DNA from: Gemmobacter sp.
GTDB taxonomy: Bacteria; Pseudomonadota; Alphaproteobacteria; Rhodobacterales; Rhodobacteraceae
Assembly (NCBI RefSeq): GCF_034676705.1
Contig: NZ_JAUCBS010000005.1
Span: forward strand, 1-64,000
Length of the DNA: 64,000 bases
Direction: 5' to 3'
Positions 39,265 to 48,610 of this stretch are shown here, in pieces (within the stretch, counting starts at the first letter, position 1; each line of letters starts with the position of its first letter). The notes under the pieces were generated by a model. The model saw only the letters and a program-made list of their open reading frames with translations. It had not been told where the DNA came from and did no database searches. A program made the translations under genes and the position numbers.

Positions 39265-40406
39265 CCGCACCCCTGACCGGCATCCGCATTGTCGAACTTG
39301 CCGGCATCGGGCCCGGCCCCTTTGCCGGCATGATGCTGGCCGATCACGGCGCCGAGGTGATCCGCATCGAACGCCCCGGCGGCGGCGCGGCAGGGCCAGA
39401 GATTCCGGCGGACAAGGACATTCTGCTACGGTCGCGCAAGCGGGTGGAAATGGATCTGAAATCCCCCGCCGCCCGCGCCGTGCTGCTGGATCTGATCGCC
39501 AGCGCCGACGGCCTGATCGAAGGGTATCGCCCCGGCGTGCTGGAGCGGCTGGGCCTTGGCCCCGATGTGCTGCTGGCCGCCAATCCGCGGCTGGTGATCG
39601 GCCGCATGACCGGCTGGGGCCAGACCGGCCCGATGGCGCAGATGGCGGGGCACGACCTGAACTACATCGCCATCGCCGGCGCGCTGCACGGCGTTGGACG
39701 GCACGGGGCAAAGCCCGTGGTGCCCCTGAACCTGTTCGGCGATTTCGGCGGCGGCGGAATGCTGCTGGCCTTTGGCATGCTGGTGGCGCTGACCCATGCG
39801 CGGGCGACCGGGCAGGGCCAGGTCGTCGATGCCGCGATGACCGAAGGCGCGGGGCTGCTGATGTCGATGCTGCAAACCTTTCGCCAGATCGGCATCTGGC
39901 AGGATGACCGGGGCGTCAACCTGCTGGATGGCGGTGCGCATTTCTACGACACCTACGAGACGGCGGATGGCAAATTCGTTGCCATCGGCGCCATCGAGCC
40001 GCAGTTCTATGCCCGCCTGCTGGATCTGACCGGGCTGGCCGGCGACCCGGACTTTGCCGACCAGATGAACGCGGGCACCTGGGACAGCCTGCGCGACCGG
40101 CTGGCGGCGATTTTCCGCAGCCGCACGCGCGACGACTGGGACGCGGTGTTTCTGGGCACCGACGCCTGCTATGCCCCCGTCCTGTCGATGGCCGAGGCGC
40201 CCGACCATCCGCACAACCGCGCGCGCGGGGCCTGGGTCCGGGTCGATGGCATCGTGCAGGCGGCCCCCGCGCCGCGCTATTCGCACAGCGAAACCGTGCC
40301 GCCCCGCATGCACCGCGCCGGCACCGATACCACCGATCTGCTGGCCGGGCTGGGCTACGACCCCGACCGGATCGCCGCGCTGATGGATGGCGCCTCGCTG
40401 GGTTAG
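39261..40406 (+). CDS. Family III CoA-transferase fold protein, alpha-methylacyl-CoA racemase-like
   Basis: A 381-residue CaiB/BaiF-fold protein. It starts IRIVELAGIGPGPFAGMMLADHGAEVIRIERP. The segment GHDLNYIAIAGALHGVGR-(...)-PLNLFGDFGGGGMLLAFGM corresponds to alpha-methylacyl-CoA racemase. H131 and D161 are spaced exactly as the catalytic His126/Asp156 pair of that enzyme. Racemases invert the 2-methyl carbon so that beta-oxidation of branched acyl-CoAs can proceed. It starts at GTG 39261, overlapping the oxidoreductase stop. The beta-oxidation operon converges on it from the right. Confidence 0.85.
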   Translation: MTAPLTGIRIVELAGIGPGPFAGMMLADHGAEVIRIERPGGGAAGPEIPADKDILLRSRKRVEMDLKSPAARAVLLDLIASADGLIEGYRPGVLERLGLGPDVLLAANPRLVIGRMTGWGQTGPMAQMAGHDLNYIAIAGALHGVGRHGAKPVVPLNLFGDFGGGGMLLAFGMLVALTHARATGQGQVVDAAMTEGAGLLMSMLQTFRQIGIWQDDRGVNLLDGGAHFYDTYETADGKFVAIGAIEPQFYARLLDLTGLAGDPDFADQMNAGTWDSLRDRLAAIFRSRTRDDWDAVFLGTDACYAPVLSMAEAPDHPHNRARGAWVRVDGIVQAAPAPRYSHSETVPPRMHRAGTDTTDLLAGLGYDPDRIAALMDGASLG

Positions 40407-40427
40407 GTGCCGGGTTTCCCCGGCACC
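40406..40427. terminator. Bidirectional terminator between convergent operons
   Basis: GGTGCCGGG (40406-40414) and CCCGGCACC (40419-40427) make a nine-base perfect stem with a TTTC loop, starting at the racemase stop and seven bases from the NMO stop. Confidence 0.7.
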
Positions 40428-40433
40428 CTTGCC

Positions 40434-41414
40434 TTATGCGGCCAGAAAGCCCGACATCCGGCCGCGAATGATCTCCTCGGCATCTTGCACCATGCGCGAC
40501 AGCAGGTCGGCGCAGGTGGGAATGTCGCGGATCAGGCCCTGGATCTGGCCAGCCCAGATCAACCCTGCATCCAGATCGCCGGTGGTCAGCGCCACGCGCC
40601 CCCGGGCGCCCGAAACCAGCGGCTGCACATCGGCGAACACCGCCCCGGGGCGCGCGCCGATATCGGCCACCTGATCCGACACCGAATTGCGCGCGACGCG
40701 GCCGGTGTTCTTGAACCCGCGAAAGATCAGCTTGGTATCGCGTTCGGTGTTCTGCACCAGGAAATCCTTGACCCTCTGGTGGATCGGCGCCTCGACCGTG
40801 GCGCAGAACCGGGTGCCCATGTTCACCCCTTCGGCCCCCAGCGCCAGCGCCGCCGCCAGGCCCCGCCCGTCGCCGATCCCGCCCGAGGCCAGCATCGGCA
40901 CCGTCACCTGATCGGCCGCCGCCGGTATCAGCACCAGCCCCGGCACGTCATCTTCGCCCGGATGGCCCGCGCATTCGAATCCGTCGATGGAAATGATATC
41001 GGCCCCCATCTTCACCGCCGATACCGCATGGCGCACGGCGGTGCATTTGTGCAGCACGGTCAGGCCATGGGACTTGAAATCGTCCACATGTTCCTGCGGC
41101 CGGGCGCCGGCGGTTTCCACGATGCGGATCCCGCTGTCGATGATCGCGCGGCGATAGTCGGCATAGGGCGGCGGGTTGACCGATGGCAGGATGGTCAGGT
41201 TCACGCCAAAGGGCTTGTCGGTCATGGCACGGCAACGGTCGATCTCGCGCCGCAGGTCGTCGGGGGTGGGCTGGGTCAGCGCGGTCAGAATGCCCAGGCC
41301 GCCCGCGTTCGACACGGCCGAGGCCAGTTCTGCCGTGCCCACCCACATCATGCCGCCCTGCACGATGGGGTGCCGGATGCCCAGCATTTCGGTGATGCGG
41401 GTTCTGATCGCCAT
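40434..41414 (-). CDS. Nitronate monooxygenase family flavoprotein
   Basis: A 326-residue FMN-dependent TIM barrel. It shows MLGIRHPIVQGGMMWVGTAELASAVSNAGGLGILTA, the active-site-type GFECAGHPGEDDV with His, and ASGGIGDGRGLAAALALGAEGVNMGTRFCATVE. Family members oxidise nitronates or act as enoyl reductases (FabK-like). It is the last gene of the beta-oxidation operon and overlaps thiolase by one base (TAATG). This is a second NMO-type protein beside the NMO-crotonase fusion. A reductase or oxygenase step on an acyl-CoA is an inference. Confidence 0.88.
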   Translation of the reverse strand: MAIRTRITEMLGIRHPIVQGGMMWVGTAELASAVSNAGGLGILTALTQPTPDDLRREIDRCRAMTDKPFGVNLTILPSVNPPPYADYRRAIIDSGIRIVETAGARPQEHVDDFKSHGLTVLHKCTAVRHAVSAVKMGADIISIDGFECAGHPGEDDVPGLVLIPAAADQVTVPMLASGGIGDGRGLAAALALGAEGVNMGTRFCATVEAPIHQRVKDFLVQNTERDTKLIFRGFKNTGRVARNSVSDQVADIGARPGAVFADVQPLVSGARGRVALTTGDLDAGLIWAGQIQGLIRDIPTCADLLSRMVQDAEEIIRGRMSGFLAA

Positions 41415-42574
41415 TACAGGGCCTCCACGATGGTCACGTTGGCGATACCGCCGCCTTCGCACATGGTTTGCAAGCCATATTTCCCGCCCCGCGCCCGCAG
41501 CGCGCTGACCAGCGTGGTCATCAGCCGCGCACCGGATGCGCCAAGGGGGTGCCCCAGCGCGATGGCGCCGCCATTGACGTTCAGCCGGGCGGGATCGGCC
41601 CGCAGCGCCTTCAGCCAGGCCATGGGAACGGGGGCGAACGCCTCGTTCACCTCGTAAAGGTCGATATCGGCAATCGACATGCCCGCCCGCTTCAGCGCCT
41701 TGATGGTGGCGGGAATGGGTTCCTCCAGCATGATCACCGGATCGCCGCCGGTCACGGTCATGTTGACGATGCGGGCCCTGGGCGTCAGGCCATGGCGTTT
41801 CAGTGCGGCTTCGGACACCACCAGCACACCGGCGGCGCCATCGCAGATCTGGCTGGCATTGGCGGCGGAAATCATGCCGCCGTCCTCCAGCAGCTTGACG
41901 TTGCCGATGCCTTCAAGGCTGGCATCGGCGCGGATCCCCTCATCCCGGGTATGCAGGCCGCCGTCGATGGCCAGCGGCACCACTTCACCGGCAAAGGCGC
42001 CTGCATCGCTGGCGGCGGCCGCCCGGCGGTGGCTTTCCAGCGCGAAACGGTCCAGCGCGTCGCGGTCGAAGCCGTATTTCTCGGCGATCATCTGGGCGCC
42101 GCGGAACTGGCTGAAATCGCGGGTGCCATAGCGGTGCAGGATGCGGTCCGAGAACGGGCCGATCCCCAGCCCTTCGCGCGCATGGTATTTCGTGTTGGAA
42201 AACATCGGCACGCGGGTCATGGATTCCACCCCCATGGCGATCACCACATCCTGGGTGCCCGACATGACCGCCTGCGCCGCGAACTGCACCGCCTGCTGCG
42301 ACGATCCGCATTGCCGGTCGATGGTCACCGCCGGCACGCTTTCCGGCAGGTTCGAGGCCAGCACGCAGTTGCGGCCAAAGGCAAAGGCCTGTTCGCCCGC
42401 CTGCGTCACGCAGCCGACGATCACGTCGTCGATGGCGGCGGGATCGATCCCCGACCGCGCGACCAGCGCGTCGATCACCTCGGCGCCCAGATCGGCGGGG
42501 TGCCAGTTGGCCAGCGCGCCGCCACGGCGCCCGCCGGCGGTGCGGACCAGTTCGACAAGATAGGCATCAGCCAT
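41414..42574 (-). CDS. Thiolase (acetyl-CoA acyltransferase)
   Basis: A 386-residue thiolase. The nucleophilic Cys is in VTIDRQCGSSQQAVQFAAQAVMSG, the His in YEVNEAFAPVP, and the second active-site pair in NVNGGAIALGHPLGASGARLMTTL and CEGGGIANVTIVE. It cleaves 3-ketoacyl-CoA with CoA in the last step of beta-oxidation. ATG 42574 is the family start (MADAYLVELVRTAGGRR). It sits in the operon with ligase, dehydrogenase and FadB-like genes. Confidence 0.93.
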   Translation of the reverse strand: MADAYLVELVRTAGGRRGGALANWHPADLGAEVIDALVARSGIDPAAIDDVIVGCVTQAGEQAFAFGRNCVLASNLPESVPAVTIDRQCGSSQQAVQFAAQAVMSGTQDVVIAMGVESMTRVPMFSNTKYHAREGLGIGPFSDRILHRYGTRDFSQFRGAQMIAEKYGFDRDALDRFALESHRRAAAASDAGAFAGEVVPLAIDGGLHTRDEGIRADASLEGIGNVKLLEDGGMISAANASQICDGAAGVLVVSEAALKRHGLTPRARIVNMTVTGGDPVIMLEEPIPATIKALKRAGMSIADIDLYEVNEAFAPVPMAWLKALRADPARLNVNGGAIALGHPLGASGARLMTTLVSALRARGGKYGLQTMCEGGGIANVTIVEAL

Positions 42575-42612
42575 AGCGTTCTTTCCTTGTGACAGGGGTG
42601 ATCGGCGCCGCC

Positions 42613-43686
42613 CTAACGGCAGGCCGCCATTGCGTGCAGCGCCAGATCGACAAGGCGCGGATAGGCTTCGGCCCGCTTCGCCGCATGGGCCGACGCGGCC
42701 TGACCGCGCGCGACCCGGCCCTTGATCCCGTGAAAGATCGCGGCCATGCGGAAGAAGTTGAAGGCGATGTAGAAATCGTAATGCGGCAGGCCATCGCGCC
42801 CGGTATTGGCGCAATATTGCGCCAGGTAATCCGCTTCGGTCGGCAGGCCCAGCGTGGCCGGATCCATCCCGCCCAGACCGGCCACGATATCGGGCGGCAT
42901 GCGATACATCATGGCGTGATAGGCGAAATCCGCCAGCGGGTGGCCCAGCGTTGACAGCTCCCAGTCCAGCACGGCCAGGATGCGGGGTTCGGTCGGGTGG
43001 AAGATCATGTTGTCGCAGCGGAAATCGCCATGGACGATGGCGGTTTCATCGCCGGGCGGAATGGCGGTGGGCAACCAGTCGATCAGCCGGTCCATGCCCG
43101 CATCACGCCCGGCATCGGCATCGGCCAGGTAGCTGGAGGTCCAGCGGCTGATCTGGCGTTCAAAGTAATTGCCCGCGCGGCCATAATCGGCCAGCCCCAC
43201 CGCCGCCGGATCCAGCCCGTGCAGCCGCGCCAGCACGCGGTTCATTTCGGCGAAATATGCGCCGCGGCGGTGCTGCGGCACCTCGGCAAAGGTGGCGTCC
43301 CAGAAGATCCGCCCCTCGACCATGTCCATGACAAAGAACCAGCTGCCGATCACCGCATCATCGGTGCAAAGCCCGTGGACCCGCGCCACCGGGAACCCGG
43401 CCTGCCCCAGCGCCTTCAGCACGCGATATTCGCGGTCCACCGCATGGGCGCCCTTGGCCAGCTGCCCCGGCGGCTTGCGGCGCAGCACATAGGCGGCGCC
43501 GGGGGTGACCAGTTTGTAGGTGGGGTTCGATTGCCCCCCCTTGAACTGCAACACCTGCAACGGGCCGGCAAAGCCCGGCACATGGTCGGCCATCCAGCGG
43601 GCCAATGCGGCGTCGTTCAGGGCAAAGCCATCGCGCACGGGTTCGGCCCCGGCATTGGCGCCGGCGCCGGTCAGGGGAAGGGTCAT
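42613..43686 (-). CDS. Phosphotransferase (APH-fold kinase of the acyl-CoA dehydrogenase-associated type)
   Basis: A 357-residue aminoglycoside-phosphotransferase-fold kinase. It shows LQFKGGQSNPTYKLVTPGAAYVLRRKPPGQ, the catalytic loop IVHGDFRCDNMIFHP and the metal-binding VLDWELSTLGHPLADFAY. This subgroup corresponds to the N-terminal domain of ACAD10/11, which phosphorylates 4-hydroxyacyl-CoAs, and it accompanies acyl-CoA dehydrogenases in bacteria. ATG 43686 has AGGA six bases upstream. ATG 43704 overlaps the ligase stop (ATGA) and is an alternative. It is not an antibiotic resistance gene by context. Confidence 0.85.
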   Translation of the reverse strand: MTLPLTGAGANAGAEPVRDGFALNDAALARWMADHVPGFAGPLQVLQFKGGQSNPTYKLVTPGAAYVLRRKPPGQLAKGAHAVDREYRVLKALGQAGFPVARVHGLCTDDAVIGSWFFVMDMVEGRIFWDATFAEVPQHRRGAYFAEMNRVLARLHGLDPAAVGLADYGRAGNYFERQISRWTSSYLADADAGRDAGMDRLIDWLPTAIPPGDETAIVHGDFRCDNMIFHPTEPRILAVLDWELSTLGHPLADFAYHAMMYRMPPDIVAGLGGMDPATLGLPTEADYLAQYCANTGRDGLPHYDFYIAFNFFRMAAIFHGIKGRVARGQAASAHAAKRAEAYPRLVDLALHAMAACR

Positions 43687-43700
43687 GGCGGATCCTGCGG

Positions 43701-45236
43701 TCATGCGGGTTGCGGCCAGTAGGCATCGCGCAGCTTGCGCTTGATCAGCTTGCCGGTTTCGGTGCGTGGCATGTCGGCGCGAAAGTCGATGCTGCGCGGC
43801 ACCTTGAGGTTCGACAACCGCGCGCGGCACCAGTCGATCAGTTCCTGCGCCTTGGCCGGATCGGCGGGAATGCCGGGTTCCAGCTGGATTACCGCCTTCA
43901 CCTCCTCGCCCATTTCCTCGTTCGGCACGCCGAACACGGCGGCATCGGCCACGTCGGGATGGGTGATCAGCAGATCCTCGGTTTCCTGCGGGTATATGTT
44001 CACGCCGCCGGAAATGATGGTGTAGGCCTTGCGGTCGGACAGGAACAGGAAGCCCTGATCGTTCAGATAGCCGATGTCGCCAAAGGTGGCGCAGCCGGGG
44101 CGCAGATAGGCGGCGGCGGTCTTTTCCGGGTCGTTGCGGTATTCGAATTCGACCCCGCTGTCGAAATAGACCGCGCCGATCCGGCCGGGGGGCAGTTCGG
44201 CGCCCTCCTCGTCGGCGATCACGATTGGCCCTGTCAGCGACCGGCCGACAGTGCCCGGATGCGCCAGCCAGTCGGCCGAGGTGGAAAAGGTGACGCCATT
44301 CGCCTCGGACCCGGCGTAGAATTCGCACAGGATCGGGCCCCACCAGTCGATCATCGCCGCCTTGACATCGCGCGGGCAGGGGGCAGCGGCGTGGAACACC
44401 GTCTGCAAGGTGGCATGGCGGTATTTCGTGCGGATCTGCGGATCCAGCTTCAGCATGCGGACGAAATGGGTGGGCACGAACTGGCCATGGGTGACGCCCC
44501 ATTGGTCGATCAGCGCCAGGGTTTCCTCGGGATCGAACTTTTCCGACAGGATTGCGCTGCCGCCGAACATCACCGCCATCATGGCAAAGCGCAGCGGCGC
44601 AGCATGATAGAGCGGCGCGGGCGTGATCAGCACCGATGCCGGCCCCATGCCGCCTTCGGTTTCGCACAACACGGTCATCAGCGCGGGGATCACCGTATCC
44701 ACCGGCTGGTGACGGAACCTGCGCACGATCCCCTTGGGCCGCCCCGTGGTGCCCGAGGAATACAGCAGGTCGGCCCCGGCGCATTCATCGGCAATCGGGG
44801 TGTCGGGCATGGTGCCCGCCAGCGCGTGCCAATCCAGCGCCGGATCGGCCCCCGCACCGGCGACAAAGAACCGCGACGCCGGACAGGCCGCCTGCAACTG
44901 CGGCAGCAGATCGGCGTAACGGTCGGAAAGAACGGTCACCGACGCCTCGCAATCCCCGATGATATAGGCGATTTCCGGCCCGGTCAGATGGGTGCTGATC
45001 GCGGTGTAGAACACCCCCGACCGCTGCCCCGCCCAGGCCAGCGCCATGAAATCCAGCCGGTTTTCGAACAGCAACGCGATGTTGCCTCCCGGCCCGACGC
45101 CCAGATGGCGAAAGGTATGGGCGTTGCGGTTCGACGCGCGGTCCAGCGCGGCATAGCTGATCGTCTCGCCCGAGCGGGCCATGCGATAGGCCACCTTGTC
45201 GGGCGTCACCTTCGCGAAATGGGACAGGTGCTTCAT
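43701..45236 (-). CDS. AMP-dependent acyl-CoA synthetase/ligase
   Basis: A 511-residue ANL-family enzyme. The P-loop is LLYSSGTTGRPKGIVR (about 158-173), A5-type motif YAGSEANGVTFST, A7 YFDSGVEFEYRNDPEKTAAAY, A8 FLFLSDRKAYTIISGGVNIYP, and the A10 lysine is in RTETGKLIKRKLRD. It activates a carboxylic acid to its CoA thioester and so starts the pathway. It lies between the acyl-CoA dehydrogenase and kinase genes. Confidence 0.92.
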   Translation of the reverse strand: MKHLSHFAKVTPDKVAYRMARSGETISYAALDRASNRNAHTFRHLGVGPGGNIALLFENRLDFMALAWAGQRSGVFYTAISTHLTGPEIAYIIGDCEASVTVLSDRYADLLPQLQAACPASRFFVAGAGADPALDWHALAGTMPDTPIADECAGADLLYSSGTTGRPKGIVRRFRHQPVDTVIPALMTVLCETEGGMGPASVLITPAPLYHAAPLRFAMMAVMFGGSAILSEKFDPEETLALIDQWGVTHGQFVPTHFVRMLKLDPQIRTKYRHATLQTVFHAAAPCPRDVKAAMIDWWGPILCEFYAGSEANGVTFSTSADWLAHPGTVGRSLTGPIVIADEEGAELPPGRIGAVYFDSGVEFEYRNDPEKTAAAYLRPGCATFGDIGYLNDQGFLFLSDRKAYTIISGGVNIYPQETEDLLITHPDVADAAVFGVPNEEMGEEVKAVIQLEPGIPADPAKAQELIDWCRARLSNLKVPRSIDFRADMPRTETGKLIKRKLRDAYWPQPA

Positions 45237-45259
45237 GCGCTCCTCCTCGCAGTGAAACG

Positions 45260-46420
45260 TCAGGCCTTGCGGGCCGGGCGGTCATCAAGGCCAAGACCCC
45301 GGCCGATGATTTCCTTCATGATCTCGGACGAGCCGGCATAAATCCGGCTGACCCGTGCGTTGGTATACAGGCGGGCGATTTCATATTCCTCCATGAAGCC
45401 CGCGCCGCCGTGCAGCTGGACGCATTCGTCCACCACGTCGCCTTCGGTTTCCGAGGCCATCAGCTTGGCCTCGGCCGCCAGTTCGGGGCCAAGCCTGCCC
45501 TCCAGATGCTCCATCGCGCAATGGTCGACAAAGGCCTGCACGCAATCCAGCCGCGCCCGCATCTCGGCCATCTTGAAGCGCGAGTTCTGGTAATGGCCCA
45601 CGGGCTTGCCGAACACCTTGCGGGTCTGGATGAACTCCAGCGTGATATCAAAGGCCCGGCCCGCCTGTGCCAGGAATTGCACGGCACCGACCAGCCGTTC
45701 CTCGGCCAGGTTGTGCATCATCAGGCGGAACCCGCCGGTGGGGTTGCCCAGCACATTGTCCTTGGGGATCGCCACGTTGTCGAAATGCAGTTCGGCCGTA
45801 TCCTGCGATTTCAGGCCGATCTTGGCCAGCTTGCGGCCTCGGGTAAAGCCGGGGGTGTCGGCCGGCACCAGAAACAGCCCGATGTCATGCCGCCCCGCCC
45901 CGGTGCGCGCGGCCACCAGCACCAGCCCGCACAGATAGCCGTTCGAGATATAGGTCTTGGCCCCGTTGATCAGCCAGTGATCGCCCCGATCCTCGGCCCG
46001 GGTGCGGATGCCCGACAGGTCGGATCCGGTATCGGGTTCGGTCATCGCAATGGCCAGCACGGTGTCGCCCGACACGATGCCCGGCATGAAGCGGTCGCGC
46101 TGGCTGTCGGTGCCGAACTTGTGGACATAGGGCGCGACGATCCGGCTGTGCAGCGGAATGTACAGGCCGTTTTCGCGCGCCGACAATTCCTCGGTCAGCA
46201 CCATGTCATAGCGGAAATCGTCCAGCCCCAGCCCGCCGTGCCGTTCATCGGCATACATCGCCAGAAAGCCCTGCGCCCCGGCACTGCGCCAGACGGCGGC
46301 ATCCACCATGCCCTGTTCGCGAAAGCGTTCGGAATGCGGGTAAACCTCGGTTTCCGCCCAGCGGCGGACGGTGGTGCGGAACTGTTCGTGTTCGGCGTCA
46401 AAGAGGCGGCGGCGGATCAT
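45260..46420 (-). CDS. Acyl-CoA dehydrogenase
   Basis: A 386-residue FAD enzyme. LAIAMTEPDTGSDLSGIRT is the FAD/substrate signature, GLKSQDTAELHFDNVAIPKDNVLG the beta-domain, QTRKVFGKPVGHYQNSRFKMAEM the second signature, and QLHGGAGFMEEYEIARLYTNARVSRIYAGSSEIMKEIIGR the C-terminal domain with a catalytic-type Glu (EEYE). It introduces the 2,3-double bond in the acyl-CoA. ATG 46420 follows GGAG. It lies ten bases downstream of the FadB-like gene. Confidence 0.93.
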   Translation of the reverse strand: MIRRRLFDAEHEQFRTTVRRWAETEVYPHSERFREQGMVDAAVWRSAGAQGFLAMYADERHGGLGLDDFRYDMVLTEELSARENGLYIPLHSRIVAPYVHKFGTDSQRDRFMPGIVSGDTVLAIAMTEPDTGSDLSGIRTRAEDRGDHWLINGAKTYISNGYLCGLVLVAARTGAGRHDIGLFLVPADTPGFTRGRKLAKIGLKSQDTAELHFDNVAIPKDNVLGNPTGGFRLMMHNLAEERLVGAVQFLAQAGRAFDITLEFIQTRKVFGKPVGHYQNSRFKMAEMRARLDCVQAFVDHCAMEHLEGRLGPELAAEAKLMASETEGDVVDECVQLHGGAGFMEEYEIARLYTNARVSRIYAGSSEIMKEIIGRGLGLDDRPARKA

Positions 46421-46430
46421 GGCGGGCTCC

Positions 46431-48539
46431 TCAGACGATCCTGGCGCGACCATCGCGCAGCACGTCATAGGCGGTGTCGGGCAGGGCAAAGCGGGCACCC
46501 CAGCGGTCGGCCAGTTGGGCGGCGCGGTTGGCGAAACGGTCAATCCCGATGCCCCGGATGAATTGCAGCGCCCCCCCGGTATGCCTGGGGTAGCCGATCC
46601 CAAGGATCGACCCCAGGTTCGCCTCGGCCTCGTTGCGCAGGATGCCTTCGTTCAGGCAGCGCAAGGTCTCGATCGCCTGCACATACAGGATGCGGTCGCC
46701 CGCCTCGGCTTGGGTGATCGCATGATCGCCTTCGCGGAACTGCGCCAGCCCGGACCAGAGGCGCGGCGGCTGGCCTTCGGCATAGTCGTAGAACCCCATG
46801 CCCGCCTTGCGCCCGATGCGGCCCAGTTCGGTCATCACCCGCGCAATGCGGCGCAGCGGGCGGTTGGGCACCGGGAATCCGTCGTCCACCCCCAGACGGG
46901 CATCCAGCGTGCGGTGGGTTTCATAGGCCGCATGGTTGAGCGAGATCGTCACATCGTCATGCAGGCGGAAGGGCGGCATCGGCATGCCCGCCTGATGCGC
47001 TGCCTGTTCGATGGCCAGCGGATCCATCCCGTCGACCAGCAGTTCCAGGCTTTCGTTCAGATAGGTGGAAAACACCCGGCTGGTGAAGAACCCCCGCGCA
47101 TCCTTGACGATGATCGGGGTTTTCCGCAGCTGCTGCACAAAATCATAGGCCCGGCGCAGCGTTTCGGCCGATGTCTGCGGCCCTTCGATGATTTCCACCA
47201 GCGGCATTTTCGGCACCGGGCTGAAGAAATGCAGGCCCACGAAACGCGACGGATCGGGTGCCGCCTGTGCCAGCAGGGCAATGGGAATGGTCGAGGTGTT
47301 GGTGGCGTAAATCCCGTCGTCGGCCAGCCGGGGAAAGGTGTCGCGGATGATCGCCTGCTTGATGTCGATATCCTCGAACACCGCCTCGATGATCAGCTCG
47401 GGGGACTGGTCGGTCAGGGCCGGCACGGCATGCAGATGGTCCGCGATCCGCCCGTCGTGCCCCGGTTTGGCCTGCGCCAGCGCAGAGTCGCGCCCGGCCT
47501 CGGCCAGGGCGGGGGAACGGTCGGTCAGCCAGGTGGGCAGGCCAAGGCCCGCCGTCACATGGGCTATGCCAGCGCCCATCAGCCCGGCGCCCACCACGGC
47601 GACCGATCCGACGCGCCCCTTGGGCCCTGGCGGGCGCAGCTTGCCCGACCGGATCGCATTGGCGGCGAAAAAGTTGGTGGAAATCGCCGCGCGGGTTTCG
47701 GGCAGGCCCAGCAGGTCACCGAACATCCGTGTTTCCAGCGCCAGCGTGGTGTCAATGTCCTGCACCAGCCCCGCCTCGACAATCTGGAGGATCTTCGGCG
47801 GCCCTGGCAGCTTGCCGCGCGTGCGCTTGTCCACATCGGCACGGGCGGCGGCCAGCGCAGTGCGGGCGGCAGCCATGGCGGCATCGGTCAGGTCGGGGGC
47901 GCCGGTTTCCCAGGGTTGGGCATGGGCGGCCGGATGGGCGGCGATCCAGGCCCGGGCGGCGGGCAGCAGGTCGGCGGCGGTGGGCACAATGGCATCCACC
48001 AGCCCCAGCCGCAGCGCCTGTTCCGGGGGAACCGCGCGCCCCGACAGCAGCAGGTCCAGCGCATCGGGCAGGGCGATCAGCCGGGGCAGGCGGGCGGTGC
48101 CGCCCGCGCCCGGCAGCAGGCCCAGCGTCACCTCGGGCAGGCCGGTGATGGCACCGGGATCCGCCACGATGATGCGGTGGTTGCAGGCCAGGCAAATCTC
48201 GAACCCGCCCCCCAGCGCGGCCCCGTTGATCGCGGCAACCACCGGCACCGGCAGCCGTTCCAGCCGCCGCAGATAGCCCTTGTCCTCGGTCAGCCAGGCG
48301 GAATAGGCGGCATCGGCAGGTCCGGCCGCCAGCAGCCCGTGCAGATCGCCACCGGCAAAGAACGTCTTCTTGGCCGAGGCGAAGATCACCCCCGCCAGCC
48401 CGGGTTCCTGTTCCAGCCGCGCCACGGTTTCGCCCATCAGGCGGTGATAGTCCTGGCTCATGGTGTTGGCCGACTGGCCGTCCATGTCCATCGTCACCAC
48501 CACGACGCCACCTGCGTCACGGACATAGTCAAAGCCCAT
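46431..48539 (-). CDS. Multifunctional enoyl-CoA hydratase/3-hydroxyacyl-CoA dehydrogenase (FadB/FadJ-like)
   Basis: A 702-residue protein. Residues 1 to about 200 are a crotonase domain with KKTFFAGGDLHGLL and NGAALGGGFEICLACNH, and Glu in GLPEVTLGLLPGAGG. From about 310 a 3-hydroxyacyl-CoA dehydrogenase follows (VAVVGAGLMGAGIAHVTAGLG; catalytic His in FVGLHFFSPVPKMPLVEIIEG). Two C-terminal helical domains end it. It hydrates enoyl-CoA and oxidises the product. The start ATG 48539 follows GGAGGAGGG. It is first in the leftward operon and divergent from a TetR gene. Confidence 0.92.
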   Translation of the reverse strand: MGFDYVRDAGGVVVVTMDMDGQSANTMSQDYHRLMGETVARLEQEPGLAGVIFASAKKTFFAGGDLHGLLAAGPADAAYSAWLTEDKGYLRRLERLPVPVVAAINGAALGGGFEICLACNHRIIVADPGAITGLPEVTLGLLPGAGGTARLPRLIALPDALDLLLSGRAVPPEQALRLGLVDAIVPTAADLLPAARAWIAAHPAAHAQPWETGAPDLTDAAMAAARTALAAARADVDKRTRGKLPGPPKILQIVEAGLVQDIDTTLALETRMFGDLLGLPETRAAISTNFFAANAIRSGKLRPPGPKGRVGSVAVVGAGLMGAGIAHVTAGLGLPTWLTDRSPALAEAGRDSALAQAKPGHDGRIADHLHAVPALTDQSPELIIEAVFEDIDIKQAIIRDTFPRLADDGIYATNTSTIPIALLAQAAPDPSRFVGLHFFSPVPKMPLVEIIEGPQTSAETLRRAYDFVQQLRKTPIIVKDARGFFTSRVFSTYLNESLELLVDGMDPLAIEQAAHQAGMPMPPFRLHDDVTISLNHAAYETHRTLDARLGVDDGFPVPNRPLRRIARVMTELGRIGRKAGMGFYDYAEGQPPRLWSGLAQFREGDHAITQAEAGDRILYVQAIETLRCLNEGILRNEAEANLGSILGIGYPRHTGGALQFIRGIGIDRFANRAAQLADRWGARFALPDTAYDVLRDGRARIV

Positions 48540-48578
48540 CGAACCCTCCTCCGCCGGGCGGCCCCCTCTGCCGCCCAA

Positions 48579-48598
48579 GCCGGACCCGGGGGTCCGGC
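48579..48598. repeat. Inverted repeat in the fadB-TetR intergenic region
   Basis: GCCGGACCC (48579-48587) and GGGTCCGGC (48590-48598) form a near-continuous palindrome about 40 bases upstream of the FadB-like start. It could lie in the 5' leader or act as a binding site. Confidence 0.35.
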
Positions 48599-48610
48599 AC
48601 AGGTATTTTC

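Noticed and set aside
42613..43686. Aminoglycoside phosphotransferase-type resistance gene
   Set aside because: The fold is shared, but the sequence subgroup and its position inside a beta-oxidation operon fit the acyl-CoA dehydrogenase-associated kinase, not drug resistance.
43701..43704. Start of the APH-like kinase at ATG 43704, coupled to the ligase stop
   Set aside because: The ATGA overlap is attractive, but there is no ribosome-binding sequence before it, whereas AGGA lies six bases before ATG 43686. It is kept only as an alternative.
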